This document shows positions 1 through 11,149 of a stretch of 64,000 nucleotides of DNA, piece by piece. Made by a program: the position numbers and the translations under genes. The DNA is from Chaetomium olivaceum (taxonomy: Eukaryota; Ascomycota; Sordariomycetes; Sordariales; Chaetomiaceae): NCBI GenBank assembly GCA_039881045.1, contig JAYWVB010000084.1:1-64000 (forward strand), in the 5' to 3' direction. The notes beneath the pieces are model-generated. The model did no database searches and was not told where the DNA came from. It saw only the letters and a list, made by a program, of their open reading frames with translations. How positions within the stretch are numbered: position 1 is the first letter of the stretch; each line of letters starts with the position of its first letter.

Positions 1-1084
1 CTCCTTGTTCTTTCCTTTGCGACCCTTTTCAGCGTCGACCTGCTGGGTCATCTTGGTGATACGGTCGTCGAGCTTTCTGGCGACTTCGACGAGGGCGGCT
101 TCCATTGCGAGCGCGACGGTGGTCGCTGTGTGCCTAAACGGTCGCAGTGTTGATGAGGACATGGAGGCCACCCATCGCGCGATGTTCTCCATCAAGGTGC
201 TGTCTTTATAGAGGACGTCGGTTTCGTGGAGAACTGTCACAAGAGACCTGAAGAAGCCGATCAGCAAGTCGCGGAACGACTTGGTTGACTTCGCCTTGGA
301 GATAAGAGGGTAGTCGGTGATTCCCTCCTGTAGCAGCTAATGTAAGCATGGCGCAGCGCCCGGCACACGTGTGAAGTCTAACATACCTCAGTGTAAACAT
401 TCTGTAGATCAGCTAGCCGGTTGGAGCAGTTCTCAGGATCTCGGATGTCGTCTTGGGTGACCTGCTGGTCGCACCCGGCGGACAGCAGTATGCAGTTTAC
501 TAGGTCCGTGACGGCAGCAGCATCGTCTTCTTGGTACTTGTGGTACCATTCGGTCGCTACCTTATCTGGAAGGTCTCCGGAGGCAAAGATGTCGGCTATG
601 TGGTCATAATTAGCATCGTACGAGTAACGTGGGCATGGTCTCGGGAAGGGTACCCACCATAAAGCCCCTTCGCGTCGCCTTGGGCAATCGCAATTCGCAC
701 CGCCTTCTTCGGGCGACTCGGTAGTTGTGCGCCATGGATAGGTTCACCTGCCAACGCGTCGCCGTTGATCTTGGGCTTTTTCGCAGCTGGTTTTCTCGAC
801 TTTGCGCCGTGCGACGATGAAGGCTTCTTCTTCTTGCTGGCACGGCGGGGTTCCTCGGTAGCCGTATCGTCGGCGTCATCATCATTAGGGTCGCTGACAT
901 CATCTATCTCATCGGGCGACTCGTTCTCTGCGTCGCCATCGTCGTGTTCGGCATTCCGCTTCCGCTTAATAGCGGCGGGCGCATCCGGTGTGAATTTAGT
1001 GGGTGCCTTCGTGACGCGTCCGGATCGACGCGCGGTAGAAGTAGGAGCGGGTGAGCTCGTCGGGGTATTGTCTGAGGTCTCCAT
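1..1084 (-). CDS. SCC3: Cohesin subunit Scc3/STAG (Irr1/Psc3), N-terminal part, runs off the left edge
   Basis: Scc3/STAG proteins are stable subunits of nuclear cohesin; they bind the Scc1 kleisin and DNA and help keep sister chromatids together. Three exons are readable: 1084-658, 595-387 and 327-1, with introns of 62 and 59 nt (GT..AG) that join in phase. The first ~140 residues are disordered and charged, with an RRSGRV motif and acidic and Lys-rich runs that look nuclear. The start of the STAG domain follows, from LYADIFASGDLPDKVATEW, then the exon ending QNVYTE, then EGITDYPL and KSFRDLLIGFF, which match the conserved STAG fold. The start is the ATG at 1084; longer reading frames upstream have no support. 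The 3' end lies outside the window. Family assignment is firm; intron ends are inferred. Confidence 0.9.
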
Positions 1085-1576
1085 GAGTGGTTGCCGTCCA
1101 AATACTATTACATTTGGGGTGTGGATGAGAGGGCCGTATCGAGAGAGGGCGGTGGGCTTTGGTTCGTTTTCGGCAATTGACGCGTCGAGAGTGACCACCC
1201 AAATCGCCAGATTATTTTGGCGGATTGGCACACCCACCCCTAGTCGACCCACAATGTCCCGCCAAGCCAAGCGCAATAATTGTATGCAACTACAGGGACA
1301 TGCACATAGCGCTGACAACAATCAAAGTTCAAGAAGTTTCTTGTACAGCATGTTGAAGGTGTTACTCCGTCTTAATGGTCTTTTTTCATATATTTTGATA
1401 TTATTGGATGGATGACTATGATTAATTGGTTTGGGTTAGATATTGTCACCAGGCAGGTTGTAAATGTGCTTCTTTACTCCATGGAGAGCTTGGGAACCTC
1501 CATCACGAGTGATAGTTTCCAAGGTAGGCTTGGTAGGGCGATCACGGAATATATAGCGTCGTCAAGGGGAGGGGAG
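1085..1576. other. Intergenic region between the Scc3 gene and UreD
   Basis: It would hold the Scc3 promoter and 5' UTR (both flanking genes are on the minus strand) and the UreD 3' end. An AT-rich patch lies near 1370-1410. I see no coding evidence. Confidence 0.5.
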
Positions 1577-2572
1577 TTACCATCTCAGACACATCAGCGC
1601 CTGATTGCCAAAGTTGTGTGCGATGCTGCCTTCTTGGGTCAACATGGATCCGACCCAAAGTCGGCCAGCTTCGACGGTGGGAGCGCCGAACTTGACCACA
1701 ACACAGCCCCTGACACTGGCCGCAGACCACAGCACTTTGCTATCCTTCTCCATCTGGAGCCTTTGTGTCCGCCATTTATCAAGGGGTGATAAACGATCAG
1801 CCGACTCCTTCAGGTCCTTTGCGTCGTCACTTCGCCAGTCCCGAGCCCCAAGTCGAGGGAGAGCACCGAATTCAGTCAGGAAGAACTCCCCAACTGATTT
1901 CATCAAGGGCCCCCGCAAAATAAGAGTCCCGAATATGCTAAGTCCATTCATAGACTCGCGCAGAGCCGGGAGTTGGGAGTGGACTCGCTTGCTGTCGAGG
2001 ATTGCGACATCTCGCACGAGCAACCGATCTTGAGTGGCCTGGTCTTCGGCCATCGTCCAGACCTCGTTGCGGCCCACCCATTTGACGAAACTCCAGTGCT
2101 CCCCAAGAGCGGTTCGCCCCTCGGTGACCCAGTCCAGAAGACACAATGATGCGTTTTGTGCTAACCTGAAGATCTGAATTTGCTCGTAGACACTGCGTGC
2201 AAAAGGCTGAACTGGATCTGGGAGGAGGCAGACGGCGGCACCGGTAGTAATGTTGACGCGCATTGTCTGGCGAGTGACGATGTCCGGGCTCGCCGACTTG
2301 AAGATCTTGGTGTGCCCCTGCGTGGCCAAACTCAGTCTGGCACCCGATTTGACTTCGATGGTCAAGTTGACTTGGTCGCCCCCCACCAAGCCGCCTCCGT
2401 ACGAGAGCAAGTACACCAGGGCGCTGGTCTTGGGAGGTCGCTTTGGGGTGACAAGCTTGAGCGGGTACTGGTATTCGAAAGTCTCAAGATCGGAAACGCC
2501 CGTGGGGAGGCGTCGGACGACGATGCATCCCTTGCCATCGGCAGAGGAGGATTTGGGGAATGGAGAATTCAT
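1577..2572 (-). CDS. ureD: Urease accessory protein UreD
   Basis: UreD is a chaperone that binds apo-urease with UreF and UreG and helps deliver nickel to the active site in the cytosol. This is a single-exon gene of 332 codons plus stop. The hallmark segment GGGLVGGDQVNLTIEVKSG lies near residues 59-77, followed by QGHTKIFKS (85-93), PDPVQPFA, and a C-terminal FGNQALMCLRW. Length and motif order fit eukaryotic UreD. The chosen ATG at 2572 precedes MNSPFP; the frame stays open to 2650 but without another ATG. A possible donor (GTAACT) overlaps the stop, so a short extra 3' exon cannot be fully excluded. The gene is divergent from RPC4 across 343 nt. Urease itself and UreF/UreG are not in the window, which is normal for fungi, where these genes are scattered. 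Confidence 0.92.
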   Translation of the reverse strand: MNSPFPKSSSADGKGCIVVRRLPTGVSDLETFEYQYPLKLVTPKRPPKTSALVYLLSYGGGLVGGDQVNLTIEVKSGARLSLATQGHTKIFKSASPDIVTRQTMRVNITTGAAVCLLPDPVQPFARSVYEQIQIFRLAQNASLCLLDWVTEGRTALGEHWSFVKWVGRNEVWTMAEDQATQDRLLVRDVAILDSKRVHSQLPALRESMNGLSIFGTLILRGPLMKSVGEFFLTEFGALPRLGARDWRSDDAKDLKESADRLSPLDKWRTQRLQMEKDSKVLWSAASVRGCVVVKFGAPTVEAGRLWVGSMLTQEGSIAHNFGNQALMCLRW

Positions 2573-2915
2573 GGTGCTTGTCACCTCATGCCAATTTGGA
2601 GCGTATTCGGGTCGCGATAATCCAAGCCAGGTCAAGGACGTGAGGGGCAACCGGAGAACCTGGAGGACTCGGGGTGCGCTACCAAAAACTTTGGTCGCTG
2701 AGGTCCAAAACCTGCCAAGACCTCAAAGTCGCAACCCTTATCGCACGGCGGCCTGCCCCGCGCTGGTGCTTGATCTCCACCTCTCATCCCTGCTGCCATG
2801 CTGACGTTGGTAGTGGGGCAATCAAGAAATGCAACGGGCGGACGCGACTCTTTCCGGCCCTTTCCCTTTTTATTAAATTCGCACCGACCATCACAACCAC
2901 TCCGATCGATCATAG
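2573..2915. promoter_or_regulatory. Shared divergent promoter region of ureD and RPC4
   Basis: This 343-nt gap separates two head-to-head start codons, so it must carry both promoters. No consensus TATA box is evident on either strand, and I cannot name specific factor sites with confidence. Confidence 0.5.
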
Positions 2916-4703
2916 ATGCCTCCGAAACCGACAACACGAGGAAGGGGACGCGGCCGTGGCCGGGGAGGTGCAGCCCGTGGCGCGGCTGCCGCTGCGGCTT
3001 CCCAGGATGCCATGCAAATGTCAGAAGCTGAGCCGACTCCCTCGACGACAGCAGGCGCCGCCAACCCCCCAGGGCCTGCACCTATTCCGGTAATGACAAT
3101 ATCCTCCGAGTCGACACCAGAGGTCGCGACAACCTCCGCATCCTCTAGAGTACCCAGCACCACTCCCGGACCCAGTTCATCGACTCGTGCATCTACCACC
3201 AGCAAGTTTAAACCCAAGGCCGTCCGTCGCAGTGAAACAGAGCGTGCTCGCTTGGCCGAGGAACAATCGAGGATACAGGAGCAGAGGAATGCCGAGGAGG
3301 CAAGACGATTAGCCCGCCTCAACCGTGGCCGAGGTCGGGGGCGAGGTCGCGGCCGTGGAGGGTTCCTCCGCGGGAACTTGAGGAATTCCACTGCTGCGGG
3401 ACCGCTCTCGGCGGGTGTGAGCTGTGAGTCGCTATTGCTTGAAATCCAGTTTGAAAACGTTTTGTGAACATTACCTAACAACTCGATAGTTGGTGGAGGA
3501 GCCACCTCGGGCTACCAGGGTGCAGGCGGTTACGCTGTCGCCTCCAGCTCTGGCTTTGTCAAGGGCGAAGGCGGGATTAAAGGAGAAGGGACCGTATACG
3601 GCGCTTCGGGCATCATCGACAATAGTAGAATCAATGCCGACATGCTCTATAACTACGTTGAAGTCTCGGACGAAGAAGACCGCGCCTCGATCACATCGAC
3701 TAAGAAGAAGAAAAAGGCCGTTTTGCCTATGGGTATCCGACGAGTGGAACACAAGGACGAGGGGGTTACTATGACGACCGCTGCCGAGATTGAGGCGCAA
3801 GAAAAGGCCGGCGCCGTCGAAACGGACTCAGACGAAGAAGGTCTATTTGTTGGCGGACCTGCACAGATTGAAGACCTGGAAGAACCGGCCCAGGACGAGG
3901 GCGCCCAGGTAGTTGCGCAGACACGCAAAATCAAGCAGGAAGAGCCCGAGAGTGGCGCGATGGACTTGGACGAGATCCCGGAGGGTATCAAGACACCCGA
4001 ATCCCCCGAGCTGAAGAAGAAGGTGCTGGTGAACGAGCATAAACCAAAGAAGCTGGCTGGGCCAAAGGACACCGAAGCCGAGATCCTTGCGGAAGATCTC
4101 CAACACATGCTCGATTTGTTTACCATCCAAGGGGATGGCACGCTAGCCGAAGATGGGACAACAAACAACGCCGCGCTTGAAGGACACATGTTCCTCTTTC
4201 AGTTCCCGCCGGTCCTTCCGCCGCTACGGGTTGTCCCACGCGACGGCACGTCGATCAACCCGATCTCGGTCAAACCGGAACATGACGATGACGTTGACAT
4301 GCTAAATCAGCCTCCGGTGAACATTGATCTCACCCAGGACAAGGATGATAAGGCTAAAAAGGAAACTGACGGCGGCGATGAAGATGCTGGAGAGGACGAG
4401 GAGGATGACGACGAGCTCAAGGAAGGGGGCTTCCTCGGCAACCTGACTGTGCGCAAATCCGGCAAGGTCGAGCTCAGCTGGGGTGGGCAGAAGCTGGAGT
4501 TGATGCCTGGCATTCAGACTAACTTCTTGTCAACGGCCGTGTTGATTGAGCAAGCCGATGTCAAGCCCGGCGACCCGAGCCAGATGGACGGTGTTGCGTA
4601 TGGCATGGGCAAAATTCAGGGGTCGTTTTCGCTCGCGCCAGTTTGGGGGGATGAGGAGGAGTGGGTGGTGGATCCGAAAGATCTAGAGATCCCTGAACAG
4701 TGA
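2916..4703 (+). CDS. RPC53: RNA polymerase III subunit RPC4 (Rpc53)
   Basis: RPC4 pairs with Rpc37 as a TFIIF-like dimer on RNA polymerase III and is needed for initiation and termination at tRNA and 5S genes. Two exons, 2916-3423 and 3490-4703, are joined by a 66-nt intron using GTGAGT; a GTGTGA donor 13 nt upstream would also keep frame. The predicted length is 573 aa. The N-terminus has an Arg-Gly run (residues ~9-17) and a second RG block before the intron. The C-terminal RPC4 domain includes MFLFQFPPVLPPL (~402-414), GFLGNLTVRKSGKVELSWGG (~481-500) and a final acidic tail with FSLAPVWGDEEEW. The middle is low-complexity and acidic. Motif order matches Rpc53, so the call is firm. Confidence 0.93.
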
Positions 4704-5303
4704 AGGGAGGATAAGGAGGCGCTTGTCTGTCGCCCTTGACCATAACAAGAAGGGCAAGGGCTGGTATCGAAACAGTTAGTGTTGGGTATTATGTCCGAGT
4801 ACAAACGAAAGACATTAGGGCTACCAAAAGCATATAGACGGATAGTGTATGGATTAGATACCCAGATTAAAGCTCATGGCGGATCGGTTTGGGCAGAGCC
4901 GACAGCTCCATTGCCTTCCAGCTCTACATCCAGATATGAACTGTAGGCATGCAAGGTCGTGTCTCTTAACACAAAACAATCAGCCGCGATCACCCGAGAC
5001 AACATCCCCGCGTTTTCCGGCACTCTCGGCATTCCCTCCTTCCCCCACATTCCGTTACAGTATAAATAGCAAGACGGGACTCGGCAAGAGTTACTACGGC
5101 CATTGATTTGCACGCCTTCGTTAGGATACGGAAGGTAGTGAATACTTTAGGCACATTATTAAACGCCAGGGCTAAGGGACGATCCAATTGCTTCCATGCG
5201 CCTGTCTTGCTAAGGACTTGCAATCGTCGCCGATCACGGGTGTTCTTAAAGCTTGTCCGTTAGTTCACCAGTTTATTTGGGACATACCCCGAGCACCGGC
5301 GGA
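4704..5303. other. Intergenic region upstream of the FAD monooxygenase
   Basis: It contains the RPC4 3' UTR and the monooxygenase promoter, including a clear TATA-like element near 5061. No further gene is visible. Confidence 0.5.
5061..5068 (+). promoter_or_regulatory. TATA-like box upstream of the FAD monooxygenase
   Basis: TATAAATA matches the TATA consensus and sits about 240 nt before the predicted ATG at 5304, a spacing compatible with a fungal 5' UTR. A TATA box would suit an inducible metabolic gene; function is inferred from sequence only. Confidence 0.45.
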
Positions 5304-6706
5304 ATGGGCGTACAAACCAACTCGGATGAGGGAATACACCTCATCATCATCGGCGCCGGCCTGGCGGGGTTGAGTGCCGCGCTGTCGACCAAACTAGCAA
5401 ACCCAGCGCATCGGGTGACGGTTCTGGAGGCTGTAAACGAGCTTCAAGAGGTCGGAGTAAGCCCGCACCACAACCTTCCCCGCTTACCTCTCTTTACTTT
5501 CTCATCACCTAACCACGCCCGACCCTCACCCAGGCCGGTCTCCAGCTCACGCCCAACGGCACACGCCTGCTCAAGGCCTGGTCGCTCGACGAGCGCCTGG
5601 CGCCGCTCGCCGCCGTCCCGTCCTCGCTCTCGATGCGGCGCTACGACGGCAGCAAGCTGCTGGCGCACGAGCCGGACCTGCAAGCCCAGATCTGCGCGCG
5701 CTACGGCCCCGGCGCCCCCTTCTGGAACCTGCACCGCGTCGACCTGCAGCAGGCGATGGTGGCGCGCTGCGAGGCGCTCGGCGTCAACATCTGCCTGGGC
5801 TCGCGCATTGTTTCTGTTGATTTCGCCGAGGCCCGCGTGCGTCTGGCCCGGGGCGGGTCGATGCTCCGCGGGGATGTTGTCCTGTTGGCTGATGGGTTGT
5901 GGAGTGCGATTCGACCGGCGTTTTTGGGTAGGCCGAGCCCGGCTATCCCGACCGGTGATTTGGCATATCGGATTAGCATCCGTGTGGATCAGTTGGAGGG
6001 GGAGGATGCGGAGGAGCTGAAGGCGTTTATTAGGGACCCGACGGTCAACTTCTGGATTGGGCCACGGGCGCATTGCGTTGGGTACTCGGTGCGGGCCGGG
6101 GAGATGTATAATTTGGTGTTCTTGTGTCCGGATGATTTGCCCAAAGACGTAGCCAAGCTGGAGGGGGATATCCATGAGATGAGGGCAAGGTTTGAAGGGT
6201 GGGATCCTTTGCTTGGGCGGTTCTTGAAGCAGGTAAAATGGGTGGTGCACAAGTGGCGCTTGATGTGGCTGGATGCGTTGCCAGAGTGGGCAAATAAGGA
6301 GGGGACATTCTTCATGGCAGGGGATTGCTGTCATCCAATGCTGCCGTATCTCGCGCAGGGGGCGAACTCGAGTCTAGAGGACGGCGCTGTGCTGGGATCG
6401 CTGCTGGGAAAGGTCAGGAAGAGCGAGATGGCGAGGCAGTTGCCAAGCGTGTCGGTTCTATATCAGAAATTGAGGATAGAGAGGGGGACAAAGATTCAGC
6501 TGGAAACATTCAAGCAGAGGGACGATTCGCACCTAGAAGATGGAGAGGCGCAGGAGAAGAGGGATGCTCTGATGGTGAGCATGCTGGGTAAGGAACTCAA
6601 GGCGCCGTTCCCGAGCCGGTGGACATGTCCTGAGATCCAACCGTTCTTGTATGGCTATGATGCATATGCAGAGGCGGAAAAGGGGTACCGGGGAAATCCT
6701 TTTTGA
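5304..6706 (+). CDS. FAD-dependent monooxygenase, salicylate-hydroxylase-like (FAD_binding_3)
   Basis: A flavin monooxygenase of the group that hydroxylates aromatic rings using NAD(P)H and O2; the substrate cannot be read from sequence. Exons 5304-5456 and 5534-6706 are joined by a 77-nt phase-0 intron, giving 441 aa. The N-terminal dinucleotide fold is IIIGAGLAGLSAAL (~12-25). A loop LTPNGTRLLKAW follows the splice and is typical of the salicylate hydroxylase branch. The second FAD motif, GDCCHPMLPYLAQGANSSLE, is near residue ~315. No membrane segment or signal peptide is apparent. The start at MGVQTNSDE is chosen because it lies just before the Rossmann strand; the frame extends upstream to 5253. 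The neighbour is an MFS transporter (convergent), so a shared catabolic or secondary-metabolite role is possible but unproven. Confidence 0.85.
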
Positions 6707-6937
6707 CGAGTGGACTAATGTATTATTTGGTATGGCCCCTTTGGGGAATTATGGGGTAAGCAGCGACTTCCCGCAGATATATACTAGCAACGAGATCACT
6801 TGATCTCTTGACACCGATTCGTCGTTCATATGGGGTACGGCCCAGTGGTAGCGACGTGTTGTCTTACCTCGACCCATTCCGCTGTGAGACATGTTCCCAA
6901 CCCCATGTCTCAGATTATGAACCCTCGCAAGTTGATC

Positions 6938-8305
6938 TCAGATCTTCACCCACACCTTAAACCCCACCACGGCGCACCTCGTCGCCGCGAACATCACCGA
7001 CGCTAGCACAATCACTATCCCGGCCCAGATTTGCGCCCACAGATAGCGGCCCCCGGACTTATCAATGATGGCACCGGCCGTCGGCGGCCCCGCAAGCGAA
7101 GCAAACGCCACGACGGTACAGACCATACCGAACCGCGTACCCATCTTCCTCGGGTCCTTAGTCAAGCTAGCCAATGAGCCGGCAAATAGCCCCTGGGCCG
7201 CGCCAACTGAAAGGCCGAAGAAGACGGAGAATACATACATCCCCGTCCGCGTCGTCACACCGGTCCACGCAAAGATCAAACACCCCATAACTAGCGTCTG
7301 AAAAGCATATAGATTGATGGGCCCAAAATATCGGTCGGCTAGATAGCCGGTCACCGGCCTGCTCGGCACGCTCATTCCGTTTGTGATGAGAAGGAGCTGG
7401 ACCGAGTCCGTGGTGGAAAAATGTATGACGTTGCGCGCGTAGGCGTTGATCTAGGAATAGTAAGTTCCTACGCTTTTCAGAGTTCCACTGAGCATACTTA
7501 CGTAGAAGAAGCCAAAATAAAGTGCCCAGAAGAAAAGGAAGCCCCCGAGCATGTACAGCAGGTAAGGCCCCTCCTTGAATGCATCCCACTCGATGATAGG
7601 CCCGGACTTTCTCGGCTTCAATTTTGGTTTCAGCATCAGAACTGAAACCATTGACACAAACAACGCCACGAAAGCGGCGCATCGGACAGCCCACGGGAAC
7701 CCAATTCGCGGTATGAGGTACTGGATCGTTGCAGGAAAGATGACACTCCCCAAGCCGGTCCCAGTCGCCGAGATGGCGAGCGCCGAGGATCTTTTTGTCA
7801 CAAAGTACGAGTTGATGACGGACAGCGGAGGCATGAAGATGATGCCCAAGCCCAATCCCGTACACAATCCTTGGGCAAGGAAAATCTGCCAGTACTCCGT
7901 GCAAAGACTCGTCATGAAGGTCCCAAACACAACCATTAATGAACCGACAATGATGGTCGATTTTACATATCCGGCGTCTGCTAGTCTCCCGGAAAAGGTG
8001 CACATGGCAAAGGCCAGGAAGACTTGCAGGGACCCAATCCACGATATTTGGGCCTCGGGGAGCTTGAGCGTGTCTCGGTAGTAGAGTTGATAGACGCCAA
8101 ACGTCGACGGATAGCCCCAAGCCATCATGTTGATGAAAATACCGGCCAGGACCTGAGACCAAGCAACGAGTCCGCCGTCGGGAGGCTGGAACTCTTCTTC
8201 AGCTTGATTAGCAGCATCTTCGCCCCCTGATACCGAAATATCATCAAGCTGGGAGGGCATTCTGCTTGTAGGAACAGCTTTCTCGATGTCGTGTCCGGAA
8301 GTCAT
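6938..8305 (-). CDS. MFS transporter, monocarboxylate-transporter (MCT/SLC16-like) family
   Basis: A 12-helix plasma-membrane permease of the fungal MCT-like group; substrates of most members are unknown. Exons 8305-7502 and 7450-6938 are separated by a 51-nt phase-0 intron (GTAAGT..CTAG), giving 438 aa. After an acidic cytosolic N-terminus comes PPDGGLVAWSQVLAGIF, the conserved MCT entry to helix 1 (PPDGGWGW-like). SGRLADAGY follows in the helix 2-3 loop, and SRPVTGYLADRYFGP lies in the second half (helix 8-9 loop). An ATG at 8416 would add 37 residues; the ATG at 8305 was chosen because relatives usually start just before such an acidic tail. It is convergent with the FAD monooxygenase, 231 nt away. 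Confidence 0.85.
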
Positions 8306-11149
8306 GATGGAATATGTCTTGGCGGTTCCCAACACCGGAACTTTGCGCAGTAGTGTCGGCGTGGACGCAGAGAGAGGGTGTTCATGTTCATCCGGAAGGG
8401 CCGAGCAAAGACTCATCCAGCGACGGGAACCTACTGTTCAAGTCCCGGGACAACTCCACCGAGAAGGCTACATCCGGCCTTATTTCCGCCGACATCGCCC
8501 TCTCTTGGATGTCATCTTCTACGCCTTTTTGGTGGGCCCGACCCGTACCGACCAACCTCCCGGCGGCAAATCGCGGACCGATGCCTTGTTCCCCGCAGCC
8601 CGGTTGCGTGACAGTCAAAACTGCACAGGGGAGATGCGAGCCCATCATAGCTCGCCTCTTCGACAAGGTCGTTTGCGCAACGTCCGTGGGTTCTGGGGGG
8701 CATATCCGAAAGCATCCCGGGAGGACCAACAATCCAACCGGCTTGATCCGCACCAGCGATGACGGCGGCCGAGTTGAGCCAGGGCTTGGCTGACTTTGGC
8801 CCGGGGTCAATTCCACTTTAGGCCGGCTGGGCGCAAAAACAGCGAGTGTGAAAACCGCCGAGTACCCCCATTACTGCTCTCGAATGGAAGGTTTCTCGAG
8901 GTCACGAAGAAGAAGAATAAACGGGCGCGGCACATGAACGTCGGCCGACTTGAAATGGAATAATTTTCCTGTCGATGCTGTGGTAGCGGCGAGGACTTGC
9001 TGAGTCGCTGCGATTAATCTCCACTTGAACGAAGGTTGGGATTGGGCGTTCCAAAGCCCCCCAATTCTGGTTGCCGGAGCTGCAGAAAAAAGATAAATTT
9101 TCAGCAGAAAAAAAACAAGCAACATTGCCGCAAGAACTCGCCTCTGACTCATTGTTGAGGGCAAGGAGGGCGACATCGCGGTGGGCCTTGGTGCGGACGC
9201 TCCCTGCTAAACGAACAGGGAAGATGGGCGCACCGGTTCCACGAGACTGCGAAAGGAAGAAAGAGAAAACGAGAGTTGACAGGCGGTGAGCACAGGAGTG
9301 GTCAGCATCCCAGCAGAATGCAACACCCAAAGTGCCAAAGCCAAAACCCAACCGGGTCTTGCCCGACATCCATGACCTGACCGGGATGGACCGCCAATCC
9401 AATTCAACCTCAACCCACGCCAGCTGTCCACAGCCGCCACCCCTCTCAAGATGGCCCCACCGGAGAAAACTGGGTCCCCAACAAACGAGCCGATGGCTTA
9501 TCAGCCAATGACACAACACTATTTCACCACATCTGATCGAAAAGGGAAGGCGCCGGGGCCGCTTCCGCTCCACACCAGCCTGGAATGCAACAGCAAAAAA
9601 GCACGACCAAACAGACGTGGCACGCAGGAGAGGGAAACACAGACTGAAACAGCCCAAGGCTTGCCCAAAAACAGGTAACATGTGCGGGGGAGAGAACCCC
9701 CGCAAAGCTATTATTGCTGCGAAGAACAAGCCCCGTCCCATTCAAATTGAGTCGGCTTGTTTCGTCGTTTTGTTGAAGAAGGAATATGGAAGACGAGAGA
9801 AGCGACCCCACTTTCACATTCCCGACCCGCCCGCAGACGCTAAACCATATTGGGAATAGTGCAAAAGTTTGTTTAAACGGACTTGACGACTTGAAGGTTG
9901 AGCACTGGGCGGTTGGAGGTACTCGGTGTTAAGCGAGAATATGTAGTTGATACTGAAGGACGGAAGTGCAGCTGAGGTCGGATTTTGGGGTTGAAAAGCC
10001 GTCGTGGTAAAACGTGGAATTCATGAGACGGGATCTGAGATCATTGATCTGCCAAGGGCCGCTTCCGCGCGGGTGGGAGCGGGCAAAGCCGGGTTTCCGC
10101 AAGGGATGATGGAAAGATTGGGCGATGGTTGGTATTATTTCCGAAGGATAATGTAATCGGCAATGAGAGGCACGGCCTCGCATACTCAGAGTCTGGTTTT
10201 GAAAATTCCAATTTCGCTGCTTAAGGAGGGTAGACTACACCGAAGCACCCAGAAGCCAGACCGGGGACATTATCAGCCTTCCCTGCCCACCTTCACCTTT
10301 GCTCCAGACTGAGGCCGTCAGCCCGTGGACAAAAGGGGGAAACAAAAGCATGCGTGAAGCCATAAACGCAACCCATTGACATCCCCGTCACCCAACTCCA
10401 CATATATCAACGGACAGCAGGAATGGAAAGGAAGAAAGATCCAGTGTCGCAAAAGCAACCCCGCAGTTAGCCCTGTTAACGCTGTGCCTTCATCGCCTTA
10501 TCGCCCCAAACTCCCCGGATGCCAGTTTGCCTCCGCACCAAACGACCATCGCCGCCTCTTCCAGCCCCAATTTCAATACAGTACACCCCGAGATGTAACT
10601 TGGAAACCATCTCTCCATCTCCTTTCTGCGACTGCCCATTTTACTCCAGGCGAGTGGGTGACCACGTGATGCTAATGCAAATGACAGAAGAATTTGCGAG
10701 ATTCCACCGATGCTGACATGCCTGATGGTTATGTATAGCGGCATGTCTGCGTTGGTACCCGGCGCTGAGATAGAACTGTGAATACTGTTGTTTCTGGCCG
10801 CCTTGGCGAGCAACTGAGGTTGAAAACACACAAACCATGAAAGTTGAAACAGGGGCATGGATCGAAACAAATGCGGACAAAACAGGAAATCACTCCGTTT
10901 TCGAATGCTGCATGGTTTCTGATGTAAAGGAGCGGATGCCGATCCTCAGATGTTGTCGGGCATGTTGTACTCGAGTTTACCTGAGGTCTGGCGACGATGG
11001 CCCCAGTTCCAGAGTGTAATCTTGCCGGGACTAGGCAAAGGGCGGTTTTCGGGGAAGAGCTGGCATTTCCAATTTAAGAAACGAGACTTTCATCCCCGAA
11101 ACCCAATGGGGAGTGCCGTTGCCGATTATATGTTTTCAGTGCCGCCCGT
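8306..11149. other. 2.8-kb intergenic region
   Basis: It would carry the MFS promoter and the 3' end of the Zn2Cys6 gene. Several open frames up to ~280 codons occur (for example 8902-9741, minus strand) but start on non-ATG codons, show no domain and overlap frames on the other strand. I see no supportable gene. Confidence 0.45.

Noticed and set aside
8902..9741. 279-codon open frame (-)
   Set aside because: Non-ATG start, no domain and low-complexity composition; likely chance.
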